Shown one piece after another: positions 49,279 to 58,869 of a stretch of DNA of 64,000 nt; the stretch's first letter is position 1, and each line of letters begins with the position of its first letter. Where the stretch lies: contig NZ_VXJW01000004.1 of the NCBI RefSeq assembly GCF_008692845.1, positions 62,001 to 126,000 on the forward strand, given 5' to 3'. The stretch is from Salmonella enterica subsp. arizonae (GTDB taxonomy: Bacteria; Pseudomonadota; Gammaproteobacteria; Enterobacterales; Enterobacteriaceae). Under the pieces are notes generated by a model that saw only the letters and a list, made by a program, of their open reading frames with translations, was not told where the DNA came from and made no database searches. The translations under genes and the position numbers were made by a program.

Positions 49279-49527
49279 TCATTTCCCTTTCTGGCTTATC
49301 TCCAGATCCCATACTGACGAGCCGGAGTCCCGTTGAGCGCCTTCTGATTTTTTCGTGAAGTTCAGCGACATCGTTTCCAGCGGTTTACCGCCAGCCCCAC
49401 CACTAACATCATTACTTACCTGCGTTGCCACATTTTGGCTACAAGACATGGCCTCTATCTGATCTTTAAAGCCTTCAGCCTGGCTTTTGCCTTTGATATT
49501 GTCGAGCTTTAAAAAAACCGCGTCCAT
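49279..49527 (-). pseudogene. Hcp-like protein with central part missing
   Basis: This 82-aa frame begins MDAVFLKLDNIKGKSQAEGF and KDQIEAMSCSQNVATQVSND, the first 40 residues of a type VI Hcp tube protein. It ends GGKPLETMSLNFTK and VWDLEISQ, the last 35 or so. The middle of the usual 160-residue protein is absent, and the junction keeps the frame. The ring-forming barrel would be incomplete, so it probably cannot build a tube. S. Typhimurium has an orphan third hcp at this place (STM3131); I do not know whether that copy is also shortened. Confidence 0.75.
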
Positions 49528-50253
49528 GATTTATCTCCTTGTTGATCAGGCAGCAGTTCAACGGTCAAGCGAATAAACGTGGCCAACGCTTGTCACACTC
49601 ATTGAAAGCGCAGTTACCAAAAAACACAGACTGAAAGGCGACAGATTTGCAGAGATTCTGCTAACATTTACTCGCGTCTGGTGAACGTTACTCCGCCGGT
49701 TACAGCGTTATAGATGATTTTGACCCGCAGAGGCCAAATACAATTGAGGTTATACTTAACGCTCTCTGCCATATGCAATCCCTTTTATCGCAAAGTATCC
49801 TTGGCGCCTGTATCACAGGTTCGTTATTCAAAAATCGACATTTCAGAATAACAACCAGCCATATATAAAAAACACATCACAAAATAAATATCAACTTAAT
49901 TTTTACTTATTCGATAAAAAATCAAATTTGACCAATATCAATTAACACGCACACAAACATTAAAAATCAACGCGTTATATAAAACTTAATCACTATTGAA
50001 ATTTTATTTTTATAAATATTCACATTATGAATATTATTTACTTCACTGCGAACACTAAAAAATGATTTAAATCAAAAAAAACAAACAATCCTGGTTAACT
50101 ATCGTTTTGACAGAAATAAAAAAGGGTTTTATACAACTCTGGATAGCCGCCTTTTCTTATGGAAAATATTAATTAATGAGCGAGCAAACAGGCAACTTTT
50201 GACCGGGTAATCCGTTACCCGGCTGATATTATTCGCACTGTCATGGTGTGGTA
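49528..50253. other. 726-base AT-rich region upstream of hcp
   Basis: No gene is supported here. From 49840 to 50150 the sequence is extremely AT-rich with many A and T tracts, the kind of DNA bound by H-NS. The part next to hcp probably holds its promoter. Toward 50253 lies the 3' side of the deacetylase-like gene. Confidence 0.5.
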
Positions 50254-51177
50254 TCATTTACCAGGCCAACCATAATCATCCGGAACCGGCGCTACGCCAC
50301 GAACATCAGGACGGAGCATTTTTTGACGATCCTCTTCGTCATCCACCCATACACGAGCAATCTCCTCACAGGTCGCAAACCATACACCATCATGTCCTTT
50401 GATATGTTCAATCAGACGTGACAACATCATCATATGATGCCCATGACCGATTATCTGCGGATGAAGAGCCATCGCATATAAACCGTTTTCCTGGTGGTTA
50501 TAAGCATAGGTAAAAATATCCTTCCAGCGGCGAAGAACGCCATCAGTATCGCTCATTCCCTCCTGGTTGCCGGTATACGCCAGTGCGGGAAAATCATCCA
50601 GATACCAGCTGACTGGAATTTCCAGAATCGCGCTGGCTGGTCCTGCGATATTTCCCGTCTCCCAATTCACCTGCCAACGTTGAGGATGGTAAGGCACAAA
50701 ATCTCTCGCCATCAGGCTACTGTCATATATAAAACCGGCTTCCTCCAGAAGATCCAGCGTATTCTCGCTATAATCCCAATAGGGAGAGCGGTAGCCCGCA
50801 GGACGTATGCCGAAATGTCTTTTATAGCAGGCGAATGCCAGATCCATAAGTCGGCGTTCTGTGTCACGATTTACCAGTGTCGGGTTTTCATGGTAGTAAC
50901 CATGGTGAGCGATTTCATGCCCGGCATCAAAAATCGCTTTACTGATTTCCGGGAAGGTGTCTACAGAGTGTCCGGGAATAAAAAAGGTGGTTCTAATATT
51001 ATTTTCTTTGAACAATTTCAGAAGCCTCGGCACGCCAACTTGCGCACCAAATTCTCCACGTGACATAAAGGATGGCGATGGTCGATTAAATCCGCCAAGC
51101 CATAAAGACTGAGCATCTACATCGACACCAAGATTAACCGCAATTCTTTTACCATCTGGTAATTTTAAATATCCCAT
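50254..51177 (-). CDS. Polysaccharide deacetylase-family hydrolase
   Basis: This 307-aa protein has the NodB/PuuE-type deacetylase barrel. Motif 1 is VNLGVDVDAQS with the metal and base Asp pair, motif 2 is the H-x3-H form in EIAHHGYYHENP, and motif 3 is RPAGYRSPYWDYSENT. No signal peptide is present, so it acts in the cytoplasm, more like PuuE or allantoinase-type amide hydrolases than secreted chitin deacetylases. The adjacent nitrilase-family gene on the same strand, 38 bases upstream, suggests joint action on an amide substrate that I cannot name. Confidence 0.85.
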   Translation of the reverse strand: MGYLKLPDGKRIAVNLGVDVDAQSLWLGGFNRPSPSFMSRGEFGAQVGVPRLLKLFKENNIRTTFFIPGHSVDTFPEISKAIFDAGHEIAHHGYYHENPTLVNRDTERRLMDLAFACYKRHFGIRPAGYRSPYWDYSENTLDLLEEAGFIYDSSLMARDFVPYHPQRWQVNWETGNIAGPASAILEIPVSWYLDDFPALAYTGNQEGMSDTDGVLRRWKDIFTYAYNHQENGLYAMALHPQIIGHGHHMMMLSRLIEHIKGHDGVWFATCEEIARVWVDDEEDRQKMLRPDVRGVAPVPDDYGWPGK

Positions 51178-51215
51178 AACAACCTCCAGTTAATATATAG
51201 AAGGAACACATTCTG

Positions 51216-52094
51216 TTATTTAATGTGTGATGGCCAGATATTATATATGCCTGCTTTTCTACGTCTGTCCTTGAACGTTGTTGCTGCACCCTCAAGTCTA
51301 TTTTCATATAAGACATCGAGGTTAATCTCTCCTGAAATGACATCCTCTTTATTGACGTGCGCCTCTGCGATAATACCTTCTGGATTTTTCCACACGACAT
51401 CACAGGGACTTAAAATTGAACTTCGGGCCCAGCACCCTGGCAATGGTCCGCCAGGATTTCCGCCCAGGCAACAGTGGACAAGATAAATTTGATTTTCAAT
51501 ACAACGTGAATGGCAACAATGCCTGACTCGCCAAAATCCCTGTTCAGTAAACGTGGCGGAAGGCGTTAAAACTAACTCTACACCCTGCTCCGCCAGTGAC
51601 GCGGCACACTCAGGGATTTCTGCTTCATAGCAAATATTAAACCCCACCTTTGCAAACGGCAATTGAAACACGGCCATTTTATCGCCTTCCTGAGTATACC
51701 ATCCACGTTCAGCCGGAAATATATGCGTCTTACTGTGGGAATAATGTTCGCCATTTGGGCCCCATATATGCGCAACATTTTCATATCGTTCTGCCCCAGT
51801 CTGCTCCAGATGAGAACCGGCAACGATGAACTGTCCTCTTTCTTTCGCTTCCTGTTGAAAAAGCTGCTTATAGGCATCCGTGAACTGATCAATTAAAATA
51901 AGATGTGAAATGGGTCTTTCTTGCCATTTTCTCAACAATGTAAATAATTCAATGGTAAATAGCTCAGGGAAGATAACAATATCAGAGCTCTTACTTTTAT
52001 TAAGGAGCGTTCTTACTTTCGTTATGAAATCTTCAAAAGTGTTTATTTCAGTAACAATATACTGACAGGCTGAAATAGTAAAATTACGTGTCAT
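51216..52094 (-). CDS. Nitrilase-superfamily carbon-nitrogen hydrolase
   Basis: This 292-aa protein has the nitrilase catalytic triad: Glu in DIVIFPELFTIELF, Lys in YSHSKTHIFPAERGWY, and Cys in VGFNICYEAEIPE. Such enzymes hydrolyse amides or nitriles. The start at 52094 (MTRNFTISACQYIV) follows GGGGATATAAC; a longer frame begins at 52127. It is the first gene of a probable two-gene unit with the deacetylase-like gene. No lesion is visible. Confidence 0.85.
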   Translation of the reverse strand: MTRNFTISACQYIVTEINTFEDFITKVRTLLNKSKSSDIVIFPELFTIELFTLLRKWQERPISHLILIDQFTDAYKQLFQQEAKERGQFIVAGSHLEQTGAERYENVAHIWGPNGEHYSHSKTHIFPAERGWYTQEGDKMAVFQLPFAKVGFNICYEAEIPECAASLAEQGVELVLTPSATFTEQGFWRVRHCCHSRCIENQIYLVHCCLGGNPGGPLPGCWARSSILSPCDVVWKNPEGIIAEAHVNKEDVISGEINLDVLYENRLEGAATTFKDRRRKAGIYNIWPSHIK

Positions 52095-52694
52095 CGTTAT
52101 ATCCCCAACATAAAAAATCAAACTCAAATTAACGTATAGTATATGGTAGATATTATGGAGCAGGCATTTAGATGTTATGCCATCTTTTTGTGAGGCTGCG
52201 CAAAATTTATGGAGTAAAGAGTACAGGTATTGAACCTTTATTTACATAAGCAGTAATTTATTTATGATCACCGTCCGTGAGACGGTCAATAAAAATCAAG
52301 GCCGAAAACAATAGTCCTTACCACAATATTATTTTCAGCATCTGAAAATAATCAGGCAAACTAAATGATAACCCGCTTGTATAAAACGAACGCGTATTTT
52401 TGCCGACAACCAGCTTGCAGAGTTGCTACCCGACAAAATACCATCCATGGTGGCCAATAGTAGTCTTGCCGCCATTTCTTTATCCACATCGGCGCCAATT
52501 TACCCCTTCGCCTGCATAAACGTGTAAAGGAAAAATTACAGATAGCGGCGCTGGGCGCTCGCCTGAATTACCGGGATGTGAAAATGAGTATTCAGTAAGA
52601 TTTTATGCTCAGGTCAGATGAAGACGGCCACCCTACGGTGGCCGTTAGAGCCTGATGGCGCTTCGCTTATCAGGCCTGTGAAACCGATACAACT
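52095..52694. other. Intergenic stretch with a possible regulator remnant
   Basis: Read leftward, 52390-52490 gives DVDKEMAARLLLATMDGILS, similar to the ligand domain of TetR regulators but without the rest of a gene. A rightward fragment at 52512-52598 gives VKEKLQIAALGARLNYRDVK and ends at TAA; I do not recognise it. A hairpin and a REP-like unit follow at 52625-52675. The stretch looks like a place where genes have decayed. Confidence 0.4.
52650..52675. repeat. REP-like 26-base unit, copy 1
   Basis: A 26-base hairpin-forming unit with arms GCCTGAT and ATCAGGC is found here and, base for base, at 63604-63629. It lies downstream of the hexuronate transporter gene. The shorter stem GGCCACC/GGTGGCC at 52627-52643 precedes it and may terminate transcription. 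Confidence 0.7.
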
Positions 52695-53999
52695 TTAGGG
52701 GTGAGCCGCCAGCGGCTGCTCCGTTATTTTCGGGTGGTGCTTTTCTGGATCTTTAATCAGTACCCACAGAATGATGGCGCCGATAATGTCGAACAGACTC
52801 AGTGCAATGAAGAATGGACCGTAACCGATAATAGCTACCAACGCCCCCATAAACAGGTTGAAGCTTAACTGTCCCAGCCATGCCGCTGATCCTGCCAGAC
52901 CCGCAACCGTCGCGACCTCATTTTTCTTAAACAGGTCAGCGCTCATGGTAATAACGACTGTTGAAAGCGTCTGGTGCGCAAAACCTCCAATACTCATCAA
53001 TGCAATGGCAACGTACGGGTTAGTCGTAATGCTGACAAAACCGATAGAAACCATCAAAATAGCCCCGATGGTAAAACTACAACGACGCGCATTGATCGTG
53101 GTCATGTGCATCTTTTCCATGAAGAACTTCGCCAGGAAACCGCCTGCAACGCAGCCAAAGTCCGCCGCCAGGAACGGCAGCCAGGCAAACATGGCGATCT
53201 CTTTCAGCGGCAGATGCATCACGTTAATCAGATACAGTGGCATCCAGAAACTCAACGTCCCCCATGCCGGGTCAGCCAGAAAACGGGTGATTGCCAACGC
53301 CCAGAAATTACGCTTTTTAACGATCTCTTTAACGGCCGGTTTTTTGTTGTCATCCTGGAGATAGCTTTCCTGGCCGTCCTCGATATAACGCAACTCTTTA
53401 TGGGTAATCCATGGGTGTTTGTTTGGCGAGTTATAAATTAGGAACCAGGTGATGGCGAACAGCACGCCGATACCCCCGGTAATCACAAACGCCATTTCAG
53501 TACCGATGCCGCTATCAGCAAAGGCCAGCATCGCCCAGACCACTAGCGGCGGCGCCAGCATCGCGCCAATCGAGGTGCCGATATTAAACAAGCCTCCCGC
53601 AATACCACGTTCCTTCGTCGGGAACCATTCGGCGCTGGCTTTGATCCCGGCAGGAATAGCCGACGCCTCGGTCAGCCCCATCAGACCACGCAGAAATGCC
53701 AGACTTATCCAGCCGCCGGCCAGAGCGTGCGCCATGTTGATCAGCGACCACAACAACGCAAAGATAAAGAAGCCGATTTTCAGTCCGATGACATCCATCA
53801 AATAACCAGTGATCGGCTGCGCAATGGTATAGCAAAGCTGGAAGGCGCTTACTACCCAGGAATATTGCTGCTCATCAAAATGGAGTTCTTTCATCATCGC
53901 TGGCGCCGCAACGCTAAGCGAGCTACGGGACAGGTAGTTTACGATGGTCCCTACGCAGACCAGGCCGATAATCCACCATCTTAATTTTGTCATCTTCAT
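52695..53999 (-). CDS. MFS hexuronate transporter (ExuT-like)
   Basis: This 434-aa protein has 12 membrane segments of the anion:cation symporter group of the major facilitator superfamily. It resembles the hexuronate transporter ExuT over its length, for example IPAGIKASAEWFPTKERGIA, FNIGTSIGAMLAPPLVVWA and KNEVATVAGLAGSAAWLGQL. It would import glucuronate and related acids for the divergent uxuA-uxuB-uxaC genes. Operator-like palindromes between the two units support joint control. No lesion is visible. Confidence 0.88.
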   Translation of the reverse strand: MKMTKLRWWIIGLVCVGTIVNYLSRSSLSVAAPAMMKELHFDEQQYSWVVSAFQLCYTIAQPITGYLMDVIGLKIGFFIFALLWSLINMAHALAGGWISLAFLRGLMGLTEASAIPAGIKASAEWFPTKERGIAGGLFNIGTSIGAMLAPPLVVWAMLAFADSGIGTEMAFVITGGIGVLFAITWFLIYNSPNKHPWITHKELRYIEDGQESYLQDDNKKPAVKEIVKKRNFWALAITRFLADPAWGTLSFWMPLYLINVMHLPLKEIAMFAWLPFLAADFGCVAGGFLAKFFMEKMHMTTINARRCSFTIGAILMVSIGFVSITTNPYVAIALMSIGGFAHQTLSTVVITMSADLFKKNEVATVAGLAGSAAWLGQLSFNLFMGALVAIIGYGPFFIALSLFDIIGAIILWVLIKDPEKHHPKITEQPLAAHP

Positions 54000-54070
54000 G
54001 ATAAAGCCTCGTTAAAAAACATTATCTCCACGCCGTCTGACCTGTAGCGGGAAAAACTGAAATTACACAA

Positions 54071-54084
54071 ATTGGTTGACCAAT
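54071..54084. promoter_or_regulatory. UxuR/ExuR-like operator 1
   Basis: ATTGGTTGACCAAT is a near-perfect palindrome matching the ATTGGTATACCAAT form of the UxuR/ExuR binding site as I remember it. It lies 71 bases upstream of the transporter start. Confidence 0.65.
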
Positions 54085-54257
54085 AAATATTTTCTCATCC
54101 GGACCGGTCAAAATCTGGCGGCAACCCTCGCCATTAATATTTTTGAAATAAATACATCAACCCATTTCAAGTTGAATGGTGAACGTATTTTACCCAGCAA
54201 AAATTGACACAGATCAAATAAATAAAATTGGCAGACCATACATGGTGATATTTGTGA

Positions 54258-54272
54258 TTTGGTTATCCAATT
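54258..54272. promoter_or_regulatory. UxuR/ExuR-like operator 2
   Basis: TTTGGTTATCCAATT is an imperfect palindrome of the same type, 134 bases upstream of uxuA, and is probably the uxuA-side operator. Confidence 0.55.
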
Positions 54273-54405
54273 CAGACAGCAAGGTTGACATGAGAAATAT
54301 TTTGGTTGAATTTAGGAGTCAGAATGGGTTTTACAGAGCACATTTCGCTGTTGGCTAACAATAGGTCAACCACGAAGACATCATTGCAAGAAGAGGAAAC
54401 GAGAC

Positions 54406-55590
54406 ATGAAACAAACCTGGCGCTGGTACGGACCTAACGACCCGGTAACGCTTTCAGATGTACGCCAGGCTGGCGCAACCGGCGTGGTGACAGCGTTACA
54501 CCATATTCCGAATGGAGAAATTTGGTCGGTAGACGAGATCGAGAAACGTAAAGCTACCGTTGAAGAGGCGGGTCTGGAGTGGTCTGTGGTAGAGAGCGTA
54601 CCTATCCACGAAGACATCAAAACCCACACAGGGCAGTATGATTTGTGGATCAAAAACTACCAGCAAACACTGCGTAATCTGGCGCAATGCGGTATCTACA
54701 CGGTTTGCTATAACTTTATGCCGGTGCTGGACTGGACACGTACCGATCTGGAATACGTATTGCCGGATGGTTCAAAAGCGCTGCGTTTTGACCAGATTGA
54801 ATTTGCCGCGTTCGAACTGCACATCCTGAAGCGTCCGGGAGCAGAAGCCGACTATACGGCAGAAGAGATTGCTCAGGCAGGTCAGCGTTTCGCCACCATG
54901 AGCGAGGAAGACAAAGCGCGTCTGACCCGCAACATTATTGCCGGTTTACCTGGCGCGGAAGAAGGCTATACGCTGGATCAGTTCCGTCAGCACCTGGCAA
55001 CGTATAAAGATATCGATAAAGCAAAACTGCGTGAACATTTCGCCTATTTCCTGAAAGCCATTATTCCGGTTGCCGACGAGGTGGGCGTGCGCATGGCCGT
55101 TCACCCTGACGATCCGCCGCGCCCTATTCTCGGCCTGCCGCGCATTGTCTCGACCATTGAAGACATGCAATGGATGGTAGAGACCGTCAATAGCATGGCA
55201 AACGGTTTCACCATGTGTACAGGGTCTTACGGTGTGCGCGCCGACAACGATCTGGTTGATATGATCAAACAATTTGGTCCGCGTATCTACTTTACGCATC
55301 TGCGCTCTACGCTGCGCGAAGAGAATCCGAAGACCTTCCACGAGGCCGCCCATTTACACGGCGATGTGGATATGTATGAAGTCGTTAAAGCGATAGTGGA
55401 AGAAGAGCACCGTCGTAAAGCCGAAGGTAGCGACGATCTGATCCCGATGCGTCCGGATCACGGTCATCAGATGCTGGACGATCTGAAGAAGAAAACGAAT
55501 CCGGGTTATTCCGCTATTGGCCGTCTGAAAGGGCTTGCGGAAGTTCGCGGCGTTGAACTGGCTATCAAGCGCGCTTTCTTTAGCAAATAA
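54406..55590 (+). CDS. uxuA: Mannonate dehydratase UxuA
   Basis: UxuA dehydrates D-mannonate to 2-keto-3-deoxygluconate in glucuronate catabolism. The 394-aa TIM-barrel protein begins [20 protein letters not shown] and shows conserved metal-site segments [39 protein letters not shown] and [10 protein letters not shown]. Length equals E. coli UxuA. It begins the rightward group uxuA-uxuB-uxaC, with AAGAGGAAACGAG before its ATG. Confidence 0.96.
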   Translation: MKQTWRWYGPNDPVTLSDVRQAGATGVVTALHHIPNGEIWSVDEIEKRKATVEEAGLEWSVVESVPIHEDIKTHTGQYDLWIKNYQQTLRNLAQCGIYTVCYNFMPVLDWTRTDLEYVLPDGSKALRFDQIEFAAFELHILKRPGAEADYTAEEIAQAGQRFATMSEEDKARLTRNIIAGLPGAEEGYTLDQFRQHLATYKDIDKAKLREHFAYFLKAIIPVADEVGVRMAVHPDDPPRPILGLPRIVSTIEDMQWMVETVNSMANGFTMCTGSYGVRADNDLVDMIKQFGPRIYFTHLRSTLREENPKTFHEAAHLHGDVDMYEVVKAIVEEEHRRKAEGSDDLIPMRPDHGHQMLDDLKKKTNPGYSAIGRLKGLAEVRGVELAIKRAFFSK

Positions 55591-55700
55591 CCTTCTCTCG
55601 CATGGCGCGACGCGTCATGCGATTTCCCCTACGCAATGCAATAGCAACATGCCTCGCCCCGGAGACCGTGGGCGAAGACGTCGAATGACAGGAGTTTGCA

Positions 55701-57173
55701 ATGGAACAGAATATCGCCACCGCCCAGGTTTCCGTCGACCGCCCAAACTGGGATAAATCACGTCTGGTATCCCGTATTGTGCATCTGGGATGCGGCGCGT
55801 TTCACCGCGCGCACCAGGCGCTCTTTACCCATCATCTACTGGAAAAGAGCGACAGCGACTGGGGCATTTGTGAAGTGAACCTGATGCCAGGTAACGACGC
55901 ACGGCTGATCGCGAACCTGAAAGCGCAAAATTTGCTGTACACCGTTGCAGAACGCGGCGCAGAAAGCACCGAACTGAAAATTATCGGTTCAATGAAAGAG
56001 GCGCTGCACCCTGAATTCGACGGTCATGCAGGGATCCTGGCGGCAATGGCGCGCCCGGAAACAGCGATCGTCTCCTTAACCGTGACCGAAAAAGGCTACT
56101 GCACCGACCCTGCCAGCGGTGAGCTTGATGTCAATAATCCACTCATCCAAAACGATCTTGCCCATCCACAGGAGCCTAAATCCGCTATCGGTTATATTGT
56201 CGAAGCGCTAAACATACGCCGGAAGCAAGGACTGAAAGCCTTTACTGTTCTGTCGTGCGATAACGTGCGCGAGAATGGCCACGTCGCGAAAGCTGCCGTC
56301 CTCGGTCTGGCGAAAGCGCGCGATGCCGCCCTCGCCGCATGGATTGCCGAAAATGTGACATTCCCCTGCACCATGGTTGACCGTATTGTTCCGGCGGCGA
56401 CCGAGGAGACGCTGCAACTGGTTGCCGACCAGTTGGGCGTTTATGATCCTTGCGCTATCGCCTGCGAACCCTTCCGCCAGTGGGTCATTGAAGATAATTT
56501 TGTTAATGGCCGCCCGGATTGGGACACTGTCGGCGCGCAATTCGTTGCAGACGTCGTACCGTTTGAAATGATGAAGTTGCGTATGCTTAACGGCAGTCAC
56601 TCTTTCCTCGCCTATCTGGGTTATCTCGGCGGATATGACACAATCGCCGATACCATGACCAACCCGGCTTACCGTCGCGCGGCGCTCGCGCTAATGCTTG
56701 ATGAACAAGCGCCGACTCTGTCGATGCCGGAAGGCACCGATCTGGAAGGATATGCGAATTTGTTGATTGCGCGTTTCACTAACCCCTCGTTGAAACACCG
56801 CACCTGGCAGATCGCGATGGACGGCAGTCAGAAACTGCCGCAGCGTCTGCTGGACCCGGTACGCCTGCACTTGCAACAGGGCGATGACTATCGCCGCCTG
56901 ACGCTGGGCGTCGCCGGATGGATGCGTTATGTCGGCGGTGTGGATGAACAAGGCAAGACCATTGATGTCGTCGATCCGCTGCTCGCGCAGTATCAGGCGA
57001 TTCATCAGCAATATCAGACGCCGGAAGAACGCGTGCGGGGGCTATTAGCCATTGAGTCTATCTTTGGCAACGACCTGCCGAAGAACCAAGAATTCGTGCA
57101 AGCCGTTACCGACGCTTACCAACAGCTATTGCAGAACGGCGCGAAGGCTACAGTAGAAGCGCTGGGCAAGTAA
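55701..57173 (+). CDS. uxuB: D-mannonate oxidoreductase UxuB
   Basis: UxuB reduces D-fructuronate to D-mannonate with NADH, the step between UxaC and UxuA. The 490-aa protein is a long-chain mannitol-dehydrogenase-type enzyme: RIVHLGCGAFHRAHQALFTH is the nucleotide-binding start, and the catalytic lysine region follows at DVVPFEMMKLRMLNGSHSFLAYLG. It starts 110 bases after uxuA, behind ACAGGAGTTTGCA, and ends 14 bases before uxaC. Confidence 0.95.
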   Translation: MEQNIATAQVSVDRPNWDKSRLVSRIVHLGCGAFHRAHQALFTHHLLEKSDSDWGICEVNLMPGNDARLIANLKAQNLLYTVAERGAESTELKIIGSMKEALHPEFDGHAGILAAMARPETAIVSLTVTEKGYCTDPASGELDVNNPLIQNDLAHPQEPKSAIGYIVEALNIRRKQGLKAFTVLSCDNVRENGHVAKAAVLGLAKARDAALAAWIAENVTFPCTMVDRIVPAATEETLQLVADQLGVYDPCAIACEPFRQWVIEDNFVNGRPDWDTVGAQFVADVVPFEMMKLRMLNGSHSFLAYLGYLGGYDTIADTMTNPAYRRAALALMLDEQAPTLSMPEGTDLEGYANLLIARFTNPSLKHRTWQIAMDGSQKLPQRLLDPVRLHLQQGDDYRRLTLGVAGWMRYVGGVDEQGKTIDVVDPLLAQYQAIHQQYQTPEERVRGLLAIESIFGNDLPKNQEFVQAVTDAYQQLLQNGAKATVEALGK

Positions 57174-57187
57174 GGAGGAGATAAATC

Positions 57188-58601
57188 ATGACTACGTTTA
57201 TGACTAAAGATTTTCTACTTAAAAACGACATTGCCCGGACGCTGTACCATAAGTACGCCGCGCCCATGCCGATTTATGACTTCCACTGCCATTTAAGCCC
57301 GCAGGAAATCGCCGACGATCGCCGTTTCGATAATCTCGGACAGATCTGGCTGGAGGGCGACCACTATAAATGGCGGGCGCTGCGAAGCGCAGGCGTAGAT
57401 GAATCGCTGATCACTGGTAAAGAGACCAGTGATTATGAAAAATATATGGCCTGGGCTAATACCGTACCGAAAACGCTGGGTAATCCGCTGTATCACTGGA
57501 CGCACCTTGAGCTACGCCGCCCATTTGGCATTACAGATACTCTGTTCGGACCGGATACCGCTGAAAGTATCTGGACGCAGTGTAATGAGAAACTGGCGAC
57601 GCCGGCCTTTTCCGCGCGCGGTATTTATGCAGCAGATGAATGTGCGGATGGTCGGAACAACCGACGACCCGATAGATTCTCTGGCGTACCACCGTCAGAT
57701 AGCCGCCGACGACAGCTTTGGTATTGAAGTCGCGCCAAGCTGGCGCCCCGACAAAGCTTTTAAAATTGAACTGGACGGCTTTGTCGATTACCTGAGGAAA
57801 CTGGAAGCGGCGGCAGATGTCAGCATTACCCGTTTCGACGACTTACGTCAGGCGCTCACTCGCCGCCTCGACCATTTCGCCGCCTGCGGCTGCCGCGCGT
57901 CCGATCATGGCATTGAAACGCTGCGATTTGCGCCGGTGCCCGACGACGCGCAACTTGACGCTATTCTAGGCAAACGTCTGGCTGGAGAAACGCTGAGCGA
58001 ACTTGAGATCGCCCAGTTTACCACGGCGGTGCTGGGCTGGCTGGGTCGTCAGTACGCCGCGCGCGGCTGGGTAATGCAGCTACATATTGGCGCGATCCGT
58101 AACAATAATACCCGTATGTTCCGCCTGCTGGGACCGGATACAGGTTTTGACTCCATTGGCGATAATAACATTAGCTGGGCGCTCTCCCGTTTACTCGACA
58201 GTATGGACGTGACGAATGAACTGCCTAAGACTATTCTCTATTGCCTGAACCCACGCGATAACGAAGTTCTGGCGACCATGACAGGCAACTTCCAGGGGCC
58301 GGGGATTGCCGGGAAAGTGCAGTTTGGTTCCGGCTGGTGGTTTAACGATCAGAAAGACGGAATGCTGCGCCAACTGGAGCAACTGTCGCAGATGGGGCTG
58401 TTAAGTCAGTTTGTCGGGATGCTGACCGACTCCCGCAGTTTCCTTTCTTATACGCGGCATGAATATTTCCGTCGTATTCTCTGTAACCTGCTGGGACAGT
58501 GGGCGCAGGACGGAGAGATTCCTGATGATGAAGCGATGCTAAGCCGTATGGTTCAGGATATCTGTTTTAATAACGCCCAGCATTATTTCGCGATAAAATA
58601 A
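57188..58601 (+). pseudogene. uxaC: Glucuronate isomerase UxaC, one-base insertion
   Basis: UxaC isomerises glucuronate to fructuronate, the entry step of the pathway. The N-terminal frame runs [20 protein letters not shown] with metal motif DFHCHLSP as far as FSARGI (residue 146). There an extra T in the T-run at 57624-57626 shifts the frame to a stop at 57727. Removing one T gives [20 protein letters not shown] and the rest of a normal 470-aa enzyme, through [16 protein letters not shown] to the stop at 58601. The transporter, uxuA and uxuB remain intact. A sequencing error is possible in a run of only three T. Confidence 0.9.
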
Positions 58602-58632
58602 TCGCTATTAATGCGTGAGCATAACAAACAGA

Positions 58633-58668
58633 GTCGCCGTGGATATCCAGCCCGGCGGCTTTTTTATT
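58633..58668 (+). terminator. Terminator after uxaC
   Basis: A stem with GCCG near 58634 and CGGC at 58657-58660 precedes a run of six T (58661-58667), following the uxaC stop by about 30 bases. It probably ends the hexuronate operon. Confidence 0.65.
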
Positions 58669-58869
58669 CTCACGCCAGGAAATAAATGGCGCAGCATGAC
58701 CTGCCCACCGTGGCTGAAAGAGATGAGCGGCCGCAGCCAGACGTCGATTATTGACATAATATATGACGGCCCAATGGTGTAGGCGGTAAAAGGGAGGGTT
58801 GTTGGCTAAAGGCGTCATACCAGACAGGAGCGTGACCCGGCGTAAATGCCGGGTCCGGTGGGTCAGCGC

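Larger units (their letters stand above)
54000..54405. promoter_or_regulatory. Divergent control region of the hexuronate genes
   Basis: These 406 bases separate the transporter from uxuA. Several copies of a TTGGTNNACCAA-type sequence occur, the clearest at 54071-54084 and 54258-54272, and partial ones near 54300 and 54362. They resemble the known UxuR/ExuR operator. Confidence 0.65.

Noticed and set aside
57188..57727. Programmed frameshifting in uxaC
   Set aside because: The site is only a three-T run with no slippery heptamer or stimulatory stem that I can see, and UxaC is not known to use frameshifting. A mutation or a read error is simpler.
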